A program made the position numbers and the translations under genes. The notes under the pieces were generated by a model that had not been told where the DNA came from, made no database searches, and saw only the letters and a program-made list of their open reading frames with translations. A stretch of DNA of 64,000 nucleotides from an uncultured Alphaproteobacteria bacterium (lineage in GTDB: Bacteria; Pseudomonadota; Alphaproteobacteria; HIMB59; GCA-002718135), in the NCBI GenBank assembly GCA_902612805.1, contig CACMEY010000005.1, positions 1 to 64,000 on the forward strand, written 5' to 3'. Of this stretch, positions 1 to 9,370 are shown piece by piece. Numbering within the stretch: position 1 is the first letter of the stretch; every line of letters begins with the position of its first letter.

Positions 1-1
1 T

Positions 2-1414
2 TCATTTAAATCTGTATCAAGATATTTTGATCGAATTACTAGACCGGAACAAATTTTAACATCTTTACCGCAAGCAATTAATGTAATGCTTGATCCTGCA
101 GATTGTGGCCCAGCAGTAATCTCTATGTCTCAAGATGTTCAAGGAGAAGCCTATGATTATCCTGAAATCTTTTTTGAAGAAAAAATTCATGAAATTAGAA
201 GAATTCATCCTGATCCAAATCAAATACAAAAGGCAGCTGATAAATTAAAACAGTCTAAACAACCAATTATTATTTCAGGTGGAGGTGTTTTATATTCAGA
301 AGCAGAAGAGGAAATTTCCACTTTTGCAAAAAAACATAATATTCCTGTAACTGCAACTGTGATGGGTATTGGTTGTATGAATAAAGATGATCCCTATTAT
401 ATAAGTGCAATTGGATGCTTAGGAGAAGGCTCATCTAATAACCTTGCTACTGATACAGATTTAGCACTAGCTGTGGGAACAAAGTTAGGAGACTTTACAA
501 CTGGCTCTTGGACTAATTTTGAAAACGAAAATTTTCAACTTGTATCAATAAATACTTCGCGATTTGATACTACAAAACATCGCGCTACTCCTGTTGTCAG
601 CGATGCAAAAATTGGACTTCAAGAATTATCAAAGGTATTAGGGGATTGGAAAGCGCCAGATAACTGGTACCAGCGTTCAATTGAGGAAAGAAATAAATGG
701 GATGAATATGTTGCCAAAGAAAGTGGACCAACAAATAAAGAATTACCATCCTATGCTCATGCTGTAGGTGCAGTCTATAGAAACTCAGACTCATCAGATA
801 TTGTTGTAACCGCAGCTGGAGGGTTAGTTGGCGAAGTGGTTCAAATATGGAAACCTAAAGAACTAAATACTTTTGAAACTGAATGGGGATTTAGTTGCAT
901 GAGTTATGAAATATCAGGCGCACTTGGAATCAAAATGGCAAAACCCGATCAAGATGTAATTGTATTTGTAGGTGATGGTTCATACCTCTTACAAAATAGC
1001 GACATCTACAGTTCAGTTTTATATGATAAAAAATTAATTATAGTTGTTTGTGATAATGGTGGTCACATGGTTATTAATAGATTGCAACTAGCAAAAGGTG
1101 GAAATGAGTATCTTTGCAATCTCAATGCAGCAAGAGCGACAAATGTTCAGTTTGTAGATTTTGAAGCGCATGCAAAAAGTATGGGGGCAAATGGCGAGAC
1201 TGTTAAATCTATTTCAGAGTTAGAGGCTGCTTTTAAAAGAGCAAAAGAATCTGACAAAACATACGTTATTTCTATGAAAACAGATGGGTATGAATGGTTG
1301 GAGGGGACAGCTTTTTGGGAAAGCCCAACACTTGAAGTGGATAATACTGAAGGTAAGAAATCAGCTCTTAATGAATTTTTAGAAGGAAAAAATAAACAAC
1401 GTAAGGGCGTATAA
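2..1414 (+). CDS. iolD: 3D-(3,5/4)-trihydroxycyclohexane-1,2-dione hydrolase, 5'-truncated by window edge
   Basis: The reading frame is open from base 2, so the gene begins outside the window; about 470 C-terminal residues of a roughly 600-640 aa family are present. IolD is a thiamine-diphosphate enzyme that opens the ring of the trione/dione intermediate in myo-inositol catabolism in the cytoplasm. The first visible residues (RYFDRITRPEQ, then DPADCGPAVIS) are typical of the IolD central region. The ThDP/Mg motif GDGS followed about 25 residues later by DNGG is encoded around 970-1065. A 2-hydroxyacid dehydrogenase and a CUT2 sugar importer follow on the same strand, which suggests an inositol or related polyol module. 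Other ThDP enzymes such as acetolactate synthase share the fold, but the sequence texture fits IolD best. Confidence 0.88.
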   Translation, partial: SFKSVSRYFDRITRPEQILTSLPQAINVMLDPADCGPAVISMSQDVQGEAYDYPEIFFEEKIHEIRRIHPDPNQIQKAADKLKQSKQPIIISGGGVLYSEAEEEISTFAKKHNIPVTATVMGIGCMNKDDPYYISAIGCLGEGSSNNLATDTDLALAVGTKLGDFTTGSWTNFENENFQLVSINTSRFDTTKHRATPVVSDAKIGLQELSKVLGDWKAPDNWYQRSIEERNKWDEYVAKESGPTNKELPSYAHAVGAVYRNSDSSDIVVTAAGGLVGEVVQIWKPKELNTFETEWGFSCMSYEISGALGIKMAKPDQDVIVFVGDGSYLLQNSDIYSSVLYDKKLIIVVCDNGGHMVINRLQLAKGGNEYLCNLNAARATNVQFVDFEAHAKSMGANGETVKSISELEAAFKRAKESDKTYVISMKTDGYEWLEGTAFWESPTLEVDNTEGKKSALNEFLEGKNKQRKGV

Positions 1415-1450
1415 TAATAATAAATTTTTTTTCTAAAATTTAAAAATTGT

Positions 1451-2479
1451 ATGAGTCAAAACAAGCCTGTAATTTTATTAGATCCATATCCAAGAAAAAT
1501 GGACCTACTTTTTTCTAAAGAAAATTTAAAATACTTAAAAAATAATTTTAAACTTATTACTGCCCCAAATAAAAATAAAAATAATTTTTATGAAAAAAAT
1601 TTGCCAAAGGCAGATTATATCTTTGGGCAACCCAGTTTACCTTCATCCTTAATTTCTCAATCAACAAAACTTAAAGCCATATTTAATGTAGAAAGCAATT
1701 TTATGGACAATATGGATTATGATTATTGTTTTAGAAATGGAATACACGTTTTAGCAACATCTCCTGTGTTTGCTCAACCTGTTGCTGAAATGGCAATTGG
1801 CCTTACTTTATCTATAGCCAGAAGTATCCATATTGCTCACTCAGACTTTATTTCAAAAAAAGAAAAATATGGAGGAGCAATTAGTCAGAATAATTTTTTA
1901 ATAAAAAATAAAACATTTGGTTTAATTGGATTTGGTGATTTAGCTAAATCACTTACTCCCATACTCAAAGCATTCTCTAATAAAATTATTGCCTATGATC
2001 CTTGGATTCCCAATAAAGAAATCGAAAAATTTGATGCTAAGCCTACTAGTTTAAATTCGTTACTCAAAAATGCTGACATCATTTATGTACTTGCATCCAT
2101 TACTTCTTCTAATGAATCCATGATTAATTCATCTAAGCTTAAATTAATAAAAGATGGATCAGTGTTTGTCTTAATGAGTAGAGCAGCCATAATAAATTTT
2201 GATGATTTTTATAATTTTTTAAAAAATAGAAATGTGTTTGCTGCCATTGATGTTTTTCCACAAGAACCATTTCCTAAAAATCATAAATTAAGAAAACTCA
2301 AAAATGTAATTTTTTCTCCGCATAGAGCTGGGGCATTAGACAGTGCATTTAAAGAGATGGGTGAATTAGTAATTCAAGATTTAAAACTTATTTCAAAAGG
2401 CCTGCCTCCTAAATTATGCAAAAAAGCTGAAAGAGAAACTGTTAAATATTTACGCTCAAAACCAGTTGATATTAATTAA
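1451..2479 (+). CDS. D-isomer-specific 2-hydroxyacid dehydrogenase
   Basis: A 342-aa NAD(P)-dependent dehydrogenase of the phosphoglycerate/glyoxylate reductase superfamily. The Rossmann motif is FGLIGFGDLAK near residue 158. The usual catalytic trio can be seen: Arg in LMSRAAI, Glu in FPQEPF and His in SPHRAG. It would interconvert a 2-keto acid and a D-2-hydroxy acid; the substrate cannot be read from the sequence. It starts 36 bases after iolD and is followed by an importer ATPase 21 bases downstream, so it probably belongs to the same sugar/polyol operon. The N-terminal 100 residues are Asn/Lys-rich and less family-like. Related annotations would be hydroxypyruvate reductase or SerA-like; true SerA is unlikely because no ACT domain is present. 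Confidence 0.8.
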   Translation: MSQNKPVILLDPYPRKMDLLFSKENLKYLKNNFKLITAPNKNKNNFYEKNLPKADYIFGQPSLPSSLISQSTKLKAIFNVESNFMDNMDYDYCFRNGIHVLATSPVFAQPVAEMAIGLTLSIARSIHIAHSDFISKKEKYGGAISQNNFLIKNKTFGLIGFGDLAKSLTPILKAFSNKIIAYDPWIPNKEIEKFDAKPTSLNSLLKNADIIYVLASITSSNESMINSSKLKLIKDGSVFVLMSRAAIINFDDFYNFLKNRNVFAAIDVFPQEPFPKNHKLRKLKNVIFSPHRAGALDSAFKEMGELVIQDLKLISKGLPPKLCKKAERETVKYLRSKPVDIN

Positions 2480-2500
2480 AATTTATTTAAAAACACACTT

Positions 2501-3247
2501 ATGTCAGATAACTTAGTACTGGAAGCTAAATCAGTTTCAAAATTTTTTGGTACTATTACAGCTCTTCAAAATGTAGATCTTCATTTAAATAAAGGCGAAG
2601 TTCTTGGTGTCGTCGGCGATAACGGTGCTGGAAAGTCTACATTAATGAAAGTTTTATCTGGATTATATAAGCCAAGTGAAGGATCTCTTTTTTTTGATAA
2701 AGAAAAAGTAACTTTAAATAGTCCCAGAGACTCTCAAAATTTGGGCTTAGAAATGGTATATCAAGATTTAGCACTAGCTGGTAATCTCCCTATCGGTGAT
2801 AATATTTTTTTAGGAAGAGAGCCAACAAGAAAGGTTGGTCCTTTCAATTTTTTAGATCATAAAAAAAGAAAACAGTTAACGGAAGAGCATCTTGCAAAAC
2901 TTAAAATAAACGTAAAGAGTGCTGATCAAAAGGTTGAAGAATTATCAGGCGGACAAAGACAAGCAGTTGCAATTGCTAGAGCTACAGCTTTTAATGCAAA
3001 AATTGTATTGATGGATGAACCAACAGCAGCACTTGCTGTTAAAGAAGTTGGAAAGGTTCTAGATTTAATTTTAAATCTAAAAAAATTAGGTGTTAGTGTA
3101 ATAGTAATTAGTCACCGAATGGATGATATTTTTACTGTTTGTGATCGCGTAATGGCACTTTTTCAAGGAACAAACTTCGCTGAATCAGAATTAAAAAACA
3201 CTTCAAGAGACGAAGTGATTGGATGGATCATGGGGAAAAAAGATTAA
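2501..3247 (+). CDS. CUT2-type sugar ABC importer, single-domain ATPase
   Basis: A 248-aa cytoplasmic ATPase energising a sugar importer. Walker A GDNGAGKST is at residues 39-47, the Q-loop Gln near 88, the signature LSGGQRQ at 148-154, Walker B with DEPTAAL at 168-177 and the H-loop His at 205. It has one nucleotide-binding domain, as in FrcA, and not the fused double domain of RbsA/XylG. The stop codon overlaps the start of the permease (TAATG), indicating translational coupling. A periplasmic binding protein follows the permease. Together with the upstream iolD fragment the likely cargo is inositol or a similar polyol, which is inference. Confidence 0.92.
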   Translation: MSDNLVLEAKSVSKFFGTITALQNVDLHLNKGEVLGVVGDNGAGKSTLMKVLSGLYKPSEGSLFFDKEKVTLNSPRDSQNLGLEMVYQDLALAGNLPIGDNIFLGREPTRKVGPFNFLDHKKRKQLTEEHLAKLKINVKSADQKVEELSGGQRQAVAIARATAFNAKIVLMDEPTAALAVKEVGKVLDLILNLKKLGVSVIVISHRMDDIFTVCDRVMALFQGTNFAESELKNTSRDEVIGWIMGKKD

Positions 3248-4254
3248 TGGATAAGAATCAAGAAACTTTATTTGTCAGACTTATTCCTTTTTTTGAGAGA
3301 TATGGAATCTTATTACTGATCCTAATAATGATTGCTGTCCTACATTTGTTGCAACCTGATGTGTTTTTATCATGGAGAAATGTAACAAATATTTTTAAAC
3401 AAGTGTCTTGGCAGTCTATGTTAGCGCTTGGTGTCTTTATGGTCATTGTAACTGCAGGTATAGATCTATCAGTCGGTTCAATTATTATGTTATCATTAAT
3501 GGGACTCGCTATTGCTTCGAAGGCAGGAATGCCTTGGTACGTTGTCATGTTAGTTGCACCAGCAATTGGATTTTTGTGCGGTATGTTTAATGGTATTGGC
3601 ATTACCTTACTTCGAATGCCTCATCCATTCATCATGACATTGGGAACGCTTTACATATTTAGAGGTATTGGAAATCTTATATCCGGAGGTGTGCCAATAA
3701 CAGGTTTTGCTGAACAGATAAGAGTTATCGGAAATGGTAAAATTAAACTGGATGTTTTTTTTGGAGAAGGGGCGCGAGAGTATATTCCTACAAGTTTAAT
3801 TTTAATGATTGTTATATTCTTTATCTTTTGGGTTTTTTTAAATCATACACGAATAGGTAAATGGATTTATGCGATTGGTGGTAACCCTGGCGCAGCAAGA
3901 GCAGCAGGTATAAATGTAGATCGTATTTTAATCGTAGTTTACACCCTTTGTGGTTTCTTGGCTGGTATTGGAGGTTTAATTTTAGCTGGAAGAACAAACT
4001 CTGCTTATCCAAATGCTGGTTTACAATCTGAGCTAGATGCGATTGCAGCAGTCATTATAGGGGGAGCAAGCTTCTTCGGGGGCAGAGGAACGGTTTTAGG
4101 TGTGTTTGCTGGAGTCATGATTATGGGTATACTCCGAAATGGTCTAAATCTAATGAATGTTAGTGTTTTCTGGCAACAGGTTCTTATTGGTTCAATTATT
4201 ATTTTGGCCGTTTATATTGATGTTCTAAGAAGACAACTTGCGACCAGAACATAA
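3247..4254 (+). CDS. CUT2-type sugar ABC importer, permease
   Basis: A 335-aa inner-membrane permease of the RbsC/FrcC/XylH (BPD_transp_2) family with many hydrophobic helices. Diagnostic segments are GIDLSVGSI in the N-terminal half, ATGGN-like YAIGGNPGAARAAGI in the middle and AAVIIGGASFFGGRGT in the C-terminal third. I chose the start at 3247 because its ATG shares a base with the ATPase stop; an in-frame ATG eight codons upstream inside the ATPase gene is also possible. It forms the transmembrane channel with the preceding ATPase and the following binding protein. Confidence 0.92.
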   Translation: MDKNQETLFVRLIPFFERYGILLLILIMIAVLHLLQPDVFLSWRNVTNIFKQVSWQSMLALGVFMVIVTAGIDLSVGSIIMLSLMGLAIASKAGMPWYVVMLVAPAIGFLCGMFNGIGITLLRMPHPFIMTLGTLYIFRGIGNLISGGVPITGFAEQIRVIGNGKIKLDVFFGEGAREYIPTSLILMIVIFFIFWVFLNHTRIGKWIYAIGGNPGAARAAGINVDRILIVVYTLCGFLAGIGGLILAGRTNSAYPNAGLQSELDAIAAVIIGGASFFGGRGTVLGVFAGVMIMGILRNGLNLMNVSVFWQQVLIGSIIILAVYIDVLRRQLATRT

Positions 4255-4342
4255 TATTAAAAAATAATCGCTTTCTGACAAACAGTCACTTGATTAGATT
4301 TTCATTTTTGATTAATGGTTAAAAAAAAATTTAGGAGGAAAA
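4255..4342 (+). promoter_or_regulatory. Gap before binding-protein gene with strong Shine-Dalgarno
   Basis: An 88-base AT-rich gap separates the permease from its binding protein and ends in a strong AGGAGG Shine-Dalgarno (about 4333-4338) ahead of the ATG at 4343. The gap is larger than others in this operon and may contain an extra promoter that boosts binding-protein synthesis. I could not fix a convincing -35/-10 pair. Confidence 0.3.
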
Positions 4343-5260
4343 ATGAAATTTTTAATTTCTATAATTACTACTTCTGTATTGTTTTTTTCAGGTAGTCTTT
4401 TAGCAGGCTCACACGCAAAAACAATAATGCTAAGTACTAAAGGACCAGGTGCTGGAAATCCATTTTGGGCTTCAGTTGAAGCTGGTGCTAAAGATGCTGC
4501 TGAAGAGTTTGGTGTAAACCTAATCATACTTTCACCACCGCAAGAAAGTGATGTTATGGCTCAGGTAGCACAAATTGAAGACCAAATTGCAAAAGGTGTA
4601 GACGGTATTGCGATTGCACCAACTGACCCTAACGCAGTTGCACCAATTCTTGATGATGCAATGGCTTCAGGTGTTCCAGTTGTATACATTGATACTAACG
4701 GAATTAATGAAGGTGTAACTTTCATTGGTACAAACAATATCAATGGTGCTGCTTTAGCTGCTCAATACATTTGTGATAATGTTCCAAGTGGTTCTGATGT
4801 TGCAATTCTTCAAGGAATGATCACGCAAACTACAGGTCAGCACAGAGCTGAAGGATCTAGCAAAGGTCTTAAAGCATGTGGTATGAACGTTGTTGCTGAA
4901 CTTCCAGCTAACTGGGATACTGCACAAGGTATGTCAGTAACGGAAGATATCATCACTGGTAACCCAAATCTAAAAGCAATCTTTGCTTCTAACGATAATA
5001 TGGGTCTAGGTGCTATCCAAGCATTAAAAAATGCTGATATGCTAGATGATGTTGTCGTTGTTGGATTTGATGCTAACCCTGATGCTGCTGCAAGTGTAAT
5101 GGCTGGTGAAATGTCAGCAACTATTGCTCAATTCTCATACAACATGGGATATATGGGTGTAGAAAATGCACTTAAGTTAGCTAATGGTGAGAGCATTCCA
5201 GATAACATTGATACTGGAACTGTATTAGTTACTAAAGAAAACGCTTCAGACTTTATGTAA
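4343..5260 (+). CDS. CUT2-type sugar/polyol periplasmic binding protein
   Basis: A 305-aa secreted binding protein of the Peripla_BP_4 (ribose/galactose/inositol) family. A Sec signal peptide covers about residues 1-25 and ends near AGSHA. The mature part opens with the typical first strand and GNPFWASVEAGAKDAA helix. GVDGIAIAPTDPNA lies about 90 residues in, and VVVVGFDANPDA is the conserved C-terminal sugar-contact loop. It delivers ligand to the permease/ATPase just upstream. The proximity of iolD favours inositol-like ligands. A strong terminator follows, closing the operon. Codons are more C-ending for Asn, Asp and Phe than in neighbours, as expected for a highly expressed binding protein. 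Confidence 0.92.
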   Translation: MKFLISIITTSVLFFSGSLLAGSHAKTIMLSTKGPGAGNPFWASVEAGAKDAAEEFGVNLIILSPPQESDVMAQVAQIEDQIAKGVDGIAIAPTDPNAVAPILDDAMASGVPVVYIDTNGINEGVTFIGTNNINGAALAAQYICDNVPSGSDVAILQGMITQTTGQHRAEGSSKGLKACGMNVVAELPANWDTAQGMSVTEDIITGNPNLKAIFASNDNMGLGAIQALKNADMLDDVVVVGFDANPDAAASVMAGEMSATIAQFSYNMGYMGVENALKLANGESIPDNIDTGTVLVTKENASDFM

Positions 5261-5284
5261 GTCAAAGCTAAATTATTTTTAAAG

Positions 5285-5313
5285 GGCCGTAATTTTTTAC
5301 GGCCTTTTTTTTT
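5285..5313 (+). terminator. Rho-independent terminator
   Basis: A perfect 8-bp stem GGCCGTAA / TTACGGCC with a TTTT loop is followed by nine T residues. It ends the operon containing the first CUT2 importer and lies 24 bases after the binding-protein stop. Confidence 0.93.
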
Positions 5314-5352
5314 ACTATTCCATTTTTTACAATTGATTTATAGAAACAAGTT

Positions 5353-6504
5353 ATGAAAAATATTGGTCTAATTGGTTGTGGTAATATTGCAGAGACTTAT
5401 TTCCGGGCTCAGGAATATTTTAATAATATAAATTTTGTTGCTTGTGCTGATATTAATTTAGATGCCGCAAAAAAAACAGCTGATCAATATAATATTATTC
5501 CTTTATCAGTTGATGAGATTCTTAATGATAAGAATGTAGATATTATTCTTAATCTCACAATTCCCCAAGCTCATTATGATATATCTAAAAGAGCCCTTGA
5601 GTCTAATAAACATGTTTATTGTGAAAAACCAATGAGTGTTAAGTTTGATGAAGCAAAAGAATTATTAAATTTAGCAAAAAAAAATAGTCTCTACATTGGG
5701 AATGCACCCGATACTTTTTTAGGAGGAGGAGGACAGCTTACTAGAAATTTAATTGATAATAATGATATTGGACAAGTTCTTACCGGGAATTTTATTTTTG
5801 CTTTTCCAGGTGTTCAAGATTTTCATCCAAGTCCTGAGTCTTGGTTTCAAGAAGGAGGAGGACCTGTAATAGATATGGGTCCATATTTTTTCACCACACT
5901 TGTTAATCTTCTAGGTCCCGTAAAAAATATACGAGGAAGAGGAGCTAAATTTTCTGATAAAAGAGAATACAAAGCTGGTCCAAAAAAAGGAGAAACTTTT
6001 AATGTTGAAATTCCAACTTCTTATATGTTTAATATTGAGTTTCAAAATAAAGCTATCATTCAAGGTTTTATTTCATTTGATGTTTTAAATCATAAACGTA
6101 ATCATATGGAGCTTTATGGAACGAAAGGTTCAATAGTAGTTCCTGATCCAAATATGTTTGGTGGTCCAGTTTCCATATCTGGTGAGTTTGGATCTGAATG
6201 GAGAGATATTAGCGTCGAAGATAAACCCCTTGGAAAAACAAATATTGTTAACCATAGTGGAAGAAGTAATGAGGCGCCTGAACAAGCAAACTACAGGGGT
6301 ATTGGGTTAGCTGAAATGATTGACGCTATCGAAAATAATAGAATGCATAGGTGTAATGGAGAACTTGCTCTTCACGTTTTAGATGTAATCGAGTGTGCTA
6401 TGATTTCTTCAATTTATAAAGTGGAAGTAGAGCTCCGTTCTTCGTGTGTAAAGCCTGAACCCATGCATGACGATTTCATAAGGCAAATCCTAAAAAAAAT
6501 ATAA
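5353..6504 (+). CDS. Gfo/Idh/MocA-family oxidoreductase (copy 1)
   Basis: A 383-aa NAD(P)-dependent sugar or polyol dehydrogenase. The N-terminal Rossmann motif is IGLIGCGNIAE (residues 4-14), and the family CEKPMS motif sits near residue 96. Later segments are GGGPVIDMGPYFFT, a large C-terminal alpha/beta domain and NHKRNHMELYGTKGS. It is a clear paralog of the enzyme at 26983-28128: both share the PDPNMFGG, YRGIG and CxGELxLHVLD segments. It sits between two CUT2 import systems and probably oxidises an imported cyclic sugar or polyol; the exact substrate is unknown. It starts after the terminator, so it should have its own promoter. Confidence 0.88.
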   Translation: MKNIGLIGCGNIAETYFRAQEYFNNINFVACADINLDAAKKTADQYNIIPLSVDEILNDKNVDIILNLTIPQAHYDISKRALESNKHVYCEKPMSVKFDEAKELLNLAKKNSLYIGNAPDTFLGGGGQLTRNLIDNNDIGQVLTGNFIFAFPGVQDFHPSPESWFQEGGGPVIDMGPYFFTTLVNLLGPVKNIRGRGAKFSDKREYKAGPKKGETFNVEIPTSYMFNIEFQNKAIIQGFISFDVLNHKRNHMELYGTKGSIVVPDPNMFGGPVSISGEFGSEWRDISVEDKPLGKTNIVNHSGRSNEAPEQANYRGIGLAEMIDAIENNRMHRCNGELALHVLDVIECAMISSIYKVEVELRSSCVKPEPMHDDFIRQILKKI

Positions 6505-6615
6505 AATTTGCTTAGCTATTGATTAGTGCGATAATTTTACAGACTAATTCCTGATATTTCTCCTTGTTTTACATACCCATTCTTGCTAGGAAAATATTAT
6601 TTATAGGAGGAATGC

Positions 6616-7581
6616 ATGAAAAAAATTGCTTCAATTATTCTTGCCTCTGTAGCGCTTTTTGCTACTTCAGCGAAGGCAGAATACAAATTTAACTTCGTAA
6701 TGCACAGTGATACGAACAATGCTTTCTGGGCAGCTGTTCACAAAGGTTTTAAAGATGCTTGTGCACAAATTAATGCTGATTGCCAAATGTTAACTCTTTC
6801 AGGTGATGGAGACCAACAAGAGCAATTACAAAACTTAGAGTCTTCAATAGCTCAAGGTGTTGATGGTATCGTAACTACAATTACTAACCCAACTATCTTT
6901 GATGCTGCAGTTGATGAAGCATTAGCTGCTGGTATTCCAGTAATTACAGCTAATACTGATGATCCAGAAGGTGCTGCTGGTAGTAACAGACTAGCATATG
7001 TTGGACAAGACTTAGAAGCAGCTGGTTATGAATTAACAGCTAATCTTTCTGAAATGTTTCCTGATGGAGATATTCACGTTCTAATCGGTGTTGCAGATAT
7101 GAACCAATCATGGGCATACACTAGAGGAAACGGTATTGCACGTTTCATGGAAGATTACAAAGCAGCTAACCCTGATAGAAAAGTAACTTATGAGAAAATC
7201 GAGTCAGGTCTAGATCTTTCAACTGTTGGAAACAGAGTGGCAGCTTATGTTCAAGCTAACCCAAATACAACTGCATATCTTGATGTAGGTTTCTGGGAAG
7301 CTGGTGCAGCTGCAGCAGTAAGAAACTTAGGTTACGGACCTGGTGAAATACTTCTTGCTGGTTTTGACTTAGTTGACGTAGTTTTCGAAGAAATGGACAA
7401 AGGTTATGTTCAACTAACAGTTGACCAACAACCATACTACCAAGGTTACATGTCAGTTCACCAATTATACTTAATGAACAAGTATGGTTTAAGTGCACTA
7501 GATATCAATACTGGTAAAGCTATGATTGGTCCTGATGATGTTGAAACAATCAGATCATTCAAAGGAATGTCAGTTAGATAA
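6616..7581 (+). CDS. CUT2-type sugar periplasmic binding protein
   Basis: A 321-aa binding protein with a Sec signal peptide (MKKIASIILASVALFATSAKA, described here in words as ending in Ala-Lys-Ala near residue 21 or 22). It is a Peripla_BP_4 protein: DTNNAFWAAVHKGFKDAC is the first ligand loop, QGVDGIVTTITNP the second and LLAGFDLVD the C-terminal contact loop. An AGGAGG Shine-Dalgarno precedes the ATG. It belongs with the downstream permease and ATPase as the second CUT2 importer. A terminator-like hairpin between it and the permease would make it the most abundant product. Synonymous codons look biased to C-ending forms, consistent with high expression. The ligand is unknown. Confidence 0.92.
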   Translation: MKKIASIILASVALFATSAKAEYKFNFVMHSDTNNAFWAAVHKGFKDACAQINADCQMLTLSGDGDQQEQLQNLESSIAQGVDGIVTTITNPTIFDAAVDEALAAGIPVITANTDDPEGAAGSNRLAYVGQDLEAAGYELTANLSEMFPDGDIHVLIGVADMNQSWAYTRGNGIARFMEDYKAANPDRKVTYEKIESGLDLSTVGNRVAAYVQANPNTTAYLDVGFWEAGAAAAVRNLGYGPGEILLAGFDLVDVVFEEMDKGYVQLTVDQQPYYQGYMSVHQLYLMNKYGLSALDINTGKAMIGPDDVETIRSFKGMSVR

Positions 7582-7588
7582 ATATCTT

Positions 7589-7624
7589 AACCAGGCTCTT
7601 TAAATAGAGCCTGGTTTTTTTTTA
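7589..7624 (+). terminator. Intra-operon terminator between binding protein and permease
   Basis: An 11-bp stem AACCAGGCTCT / AGAGCCTGGTT with loop TTAAAT is followed by a run of T residues. It lies 8 bases after the binding-protein stop and 12 bases before the permease ATG, so it probably lets only part of the transcription continue into the permease and ATPase. Confidence 0.9.
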
Positions 7625-7635
7625 AATAAAAAAAT

Positions 7636-8616
7636 ATGAGTAAAAATTTTAGTCTTAGAAGTTTATTAGTAAGACCAGAAGTAGCAACCTTCTTAATGTT
7701 CCTAGCAATAATGATTGGATTTTATATTGCTAATGAAAGATTTTTAGATGCAAGAAATATAAGAATAGTTATGGGTATTACACCCGAATATATTATTGTT
7801 GCTATTGGCATCGCAATATTAATGATCTCAGGTGAATTTGATTTATCTGTAGGCTCTGTTTTTGCATTAGTCCCAATGACTATTGTACAAATGGTGCATC
7901 AAGGGATACCACCTTGGTTCGCTATTTTTCTAGGATTAATGATTGGTATTATTGTTGGTTTTGTTAATGGATTTATTACCTTAAGATTTGGAATCCCTTC
8001 TTTCATCGCAACTCTTGGAATGCTCTATATTGCTAGAAGTCTTACAACTGTAGCTACTGCAGGATTTCCACCACCATTTCCTCATATTTTACCAAATGAG
8101 TTATTCGTTTATCAATTTGAGTTATTTAGAGCGTCCTTGTACTGGGCTCTTTTAGTTGCCGTGGTTTTAGGTGTTATGCTTCACAGAAGTAATGTTGGTA
8201 ACTGGATCTATGCAACTGGCGGAGATCAAAACGCAGCATCTTCAATGGGAATAAAGACTGGAAATGTTAAAATGTTTTGTTTCATCTTATGCGGTTTCTT
8301 AGCTGGCTTTGCTGGAATGATTCAAACATTTAGATTGGAAGCACCATTACCATCTCAAGGATACTTATTAGAACTAGAGTCAATTGCTGCAGCAGTTATT
8401 GGCGGTGTCAGTTTATTTGGAGGTATCGGAACAGTTTTTGGTGCCGTTATTGGCGCAATACTAATTAGGTTTTTAGAAAGTGGAATCATTATGGCTAGAA
8501 TAGATGCGGAATGGTTTAGAGCAGGTTTAGGTTCTTTAATTATCATAGCCGTAGTGTTTAATACTTATATAAGTAGAAGAGCGACACGAATTGGTCAAAA
8601 CAAGGCAAAGGATTAA
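7636..8616 (+). CDS. CUT2-type sugar ABC importer, permease
   Basis: A 326-aa polytopic inner-membrane protein of the RbsC/YjfF (BPD_transp_2) family. Landmarks are GEFDLSVGSVFAL near residue 75, YATGGDQNAASSMGI in the middle and AAVIGGVSLFGGIGT in the C-terminal part, all typical of this permease class. It forms the channel for the binding protein at 6616-7581 and the ATPase at 8619-9356, which starts two bases after its stop. Confidence 0.92.
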   Translation: MSKNFSLRSLLVRPEVATFLMFLAIMIGFYIANERFLDARNIRIVMGITPEYIIVAIGIAILMISGEFDLSVGSVFALVPMTIVQMVHQGIPPWFAIFLGLMIGIIVGFVNGFITLRFGIPSFIATLGMLYIARSLTTVATAGFPPPFPHILPNELFVYQFELFRASLYWALLVAVVLGVMLHRSNVGNWIYATGGDQNAASSMGIKTGNVKMFCFILCGFLAGFAGMIQTFRLEAPLPSQGYLLELESIAAAVIGGVSLFGGIGTVFGAVIGAILIRFLESGIIMARIDAEWFRAGLGSLIIIAVVFNTYISRRATRIGQNKAKD

Positions 8617-8618
8617 AG

Positions 8619-9356
8619 ATGGAAGATATAATAGTTTGTGAGGGTCTAAACAAATACTATTCAGGAGTTCATGCTTTAAAAGATTTAAGCTTAAAGATAA
8701 AAAAAGACTCTGTTGTTGGTCTTATTGGAGACAATGGTGCTGGTAAATCAACATTAATTAAAATCTTATCTGGCGCACATCAACCTGATTCAGGTCATAT
8801 ATATTTTGAAGGTAATAAGGTTAAATTTAAATCTACAAAAGAAGCAATGAATTTAGGTATTGAAACAATTTATCAGTATTCGGCTTTGATCCCTGAAATG
8901 TCTATTGCAAGAAATATTTTTATTGGACGTGAACAAACTCAATATAATGTTGGCAATTTTGGTTTAATGAAAACTAAAACCATGCAGGACGATGCGATGA
9001 AAGCATTAACAGATGTTGAACTGCATCTTCGATCTCCAGATACACCAGTTAACCAATTGTCTGGAGGAGAAAGACAAGGTGTTGTGATTGCAAGAGCAAT
9101 GTATTTTAAATCAAAAGTTTTAATATTAGACGAACCAACAAACCACTTATCAGTAAAAGAAACAAATAAAGTACTAAGGTTTGTAGAAGGATTAAAAAGC
9201 CAAGGCGTGACATCAATATTTATTACTCACAACTTGAGTCATGTATATCCAATTGCTGATCATTTATGTGTAATGGCAAGAGGTGAAAAAATTGCTGATT
9301 TGGATAAAAAAGACACAACAATAGATCATCTAACTGATTTATTAGTGAATGGATAA
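8619..9356 (+). CDS. CUT2-type sugar ABC importer, single-domain ATPase
   Basis: A 245-aa cytoplasmic ATPase. Walker A GDNGAGKST is at 37-45, the signature LSGGERQ at 147-153, Walker B LILDEPTNHL at 168-177 and the H-loop His at 204. It is a single-domain FrcA-like subunit, paralogous to the ATPase at 2501-3247. It is tightly coupled to the permease (2-base gap) and followed 14 bases later by a PhyH-type dioxygenase, suggesting that the imported compound is a substrate of that enzyme or of the genes beyond it. Confidence 0.92.
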   Translation: MEDIIVCEGLNKYYSGVHALKDLSLKIKKDSVVGLIGDNGAGKSTLIKILSGAHQPDSGHIYFEGNKVKFKSTKEAMNLGIETIYQYSALIPEMSIARNIFIGREQTQYNVGNFGLMKTKTMQDDAMKALTDVELHLRSPDTPVNQLSGGERQGVVIARAMYFKSKVLILDEPTNHLSVKETNKVLRFVEGLKSQGVTSIFITHNLSHVYPIADHLCVMARGEKIADLDKKDTTIDHLTDLLVNG

Positions 9357-9370
9357 TTTTGGGAGGAATT

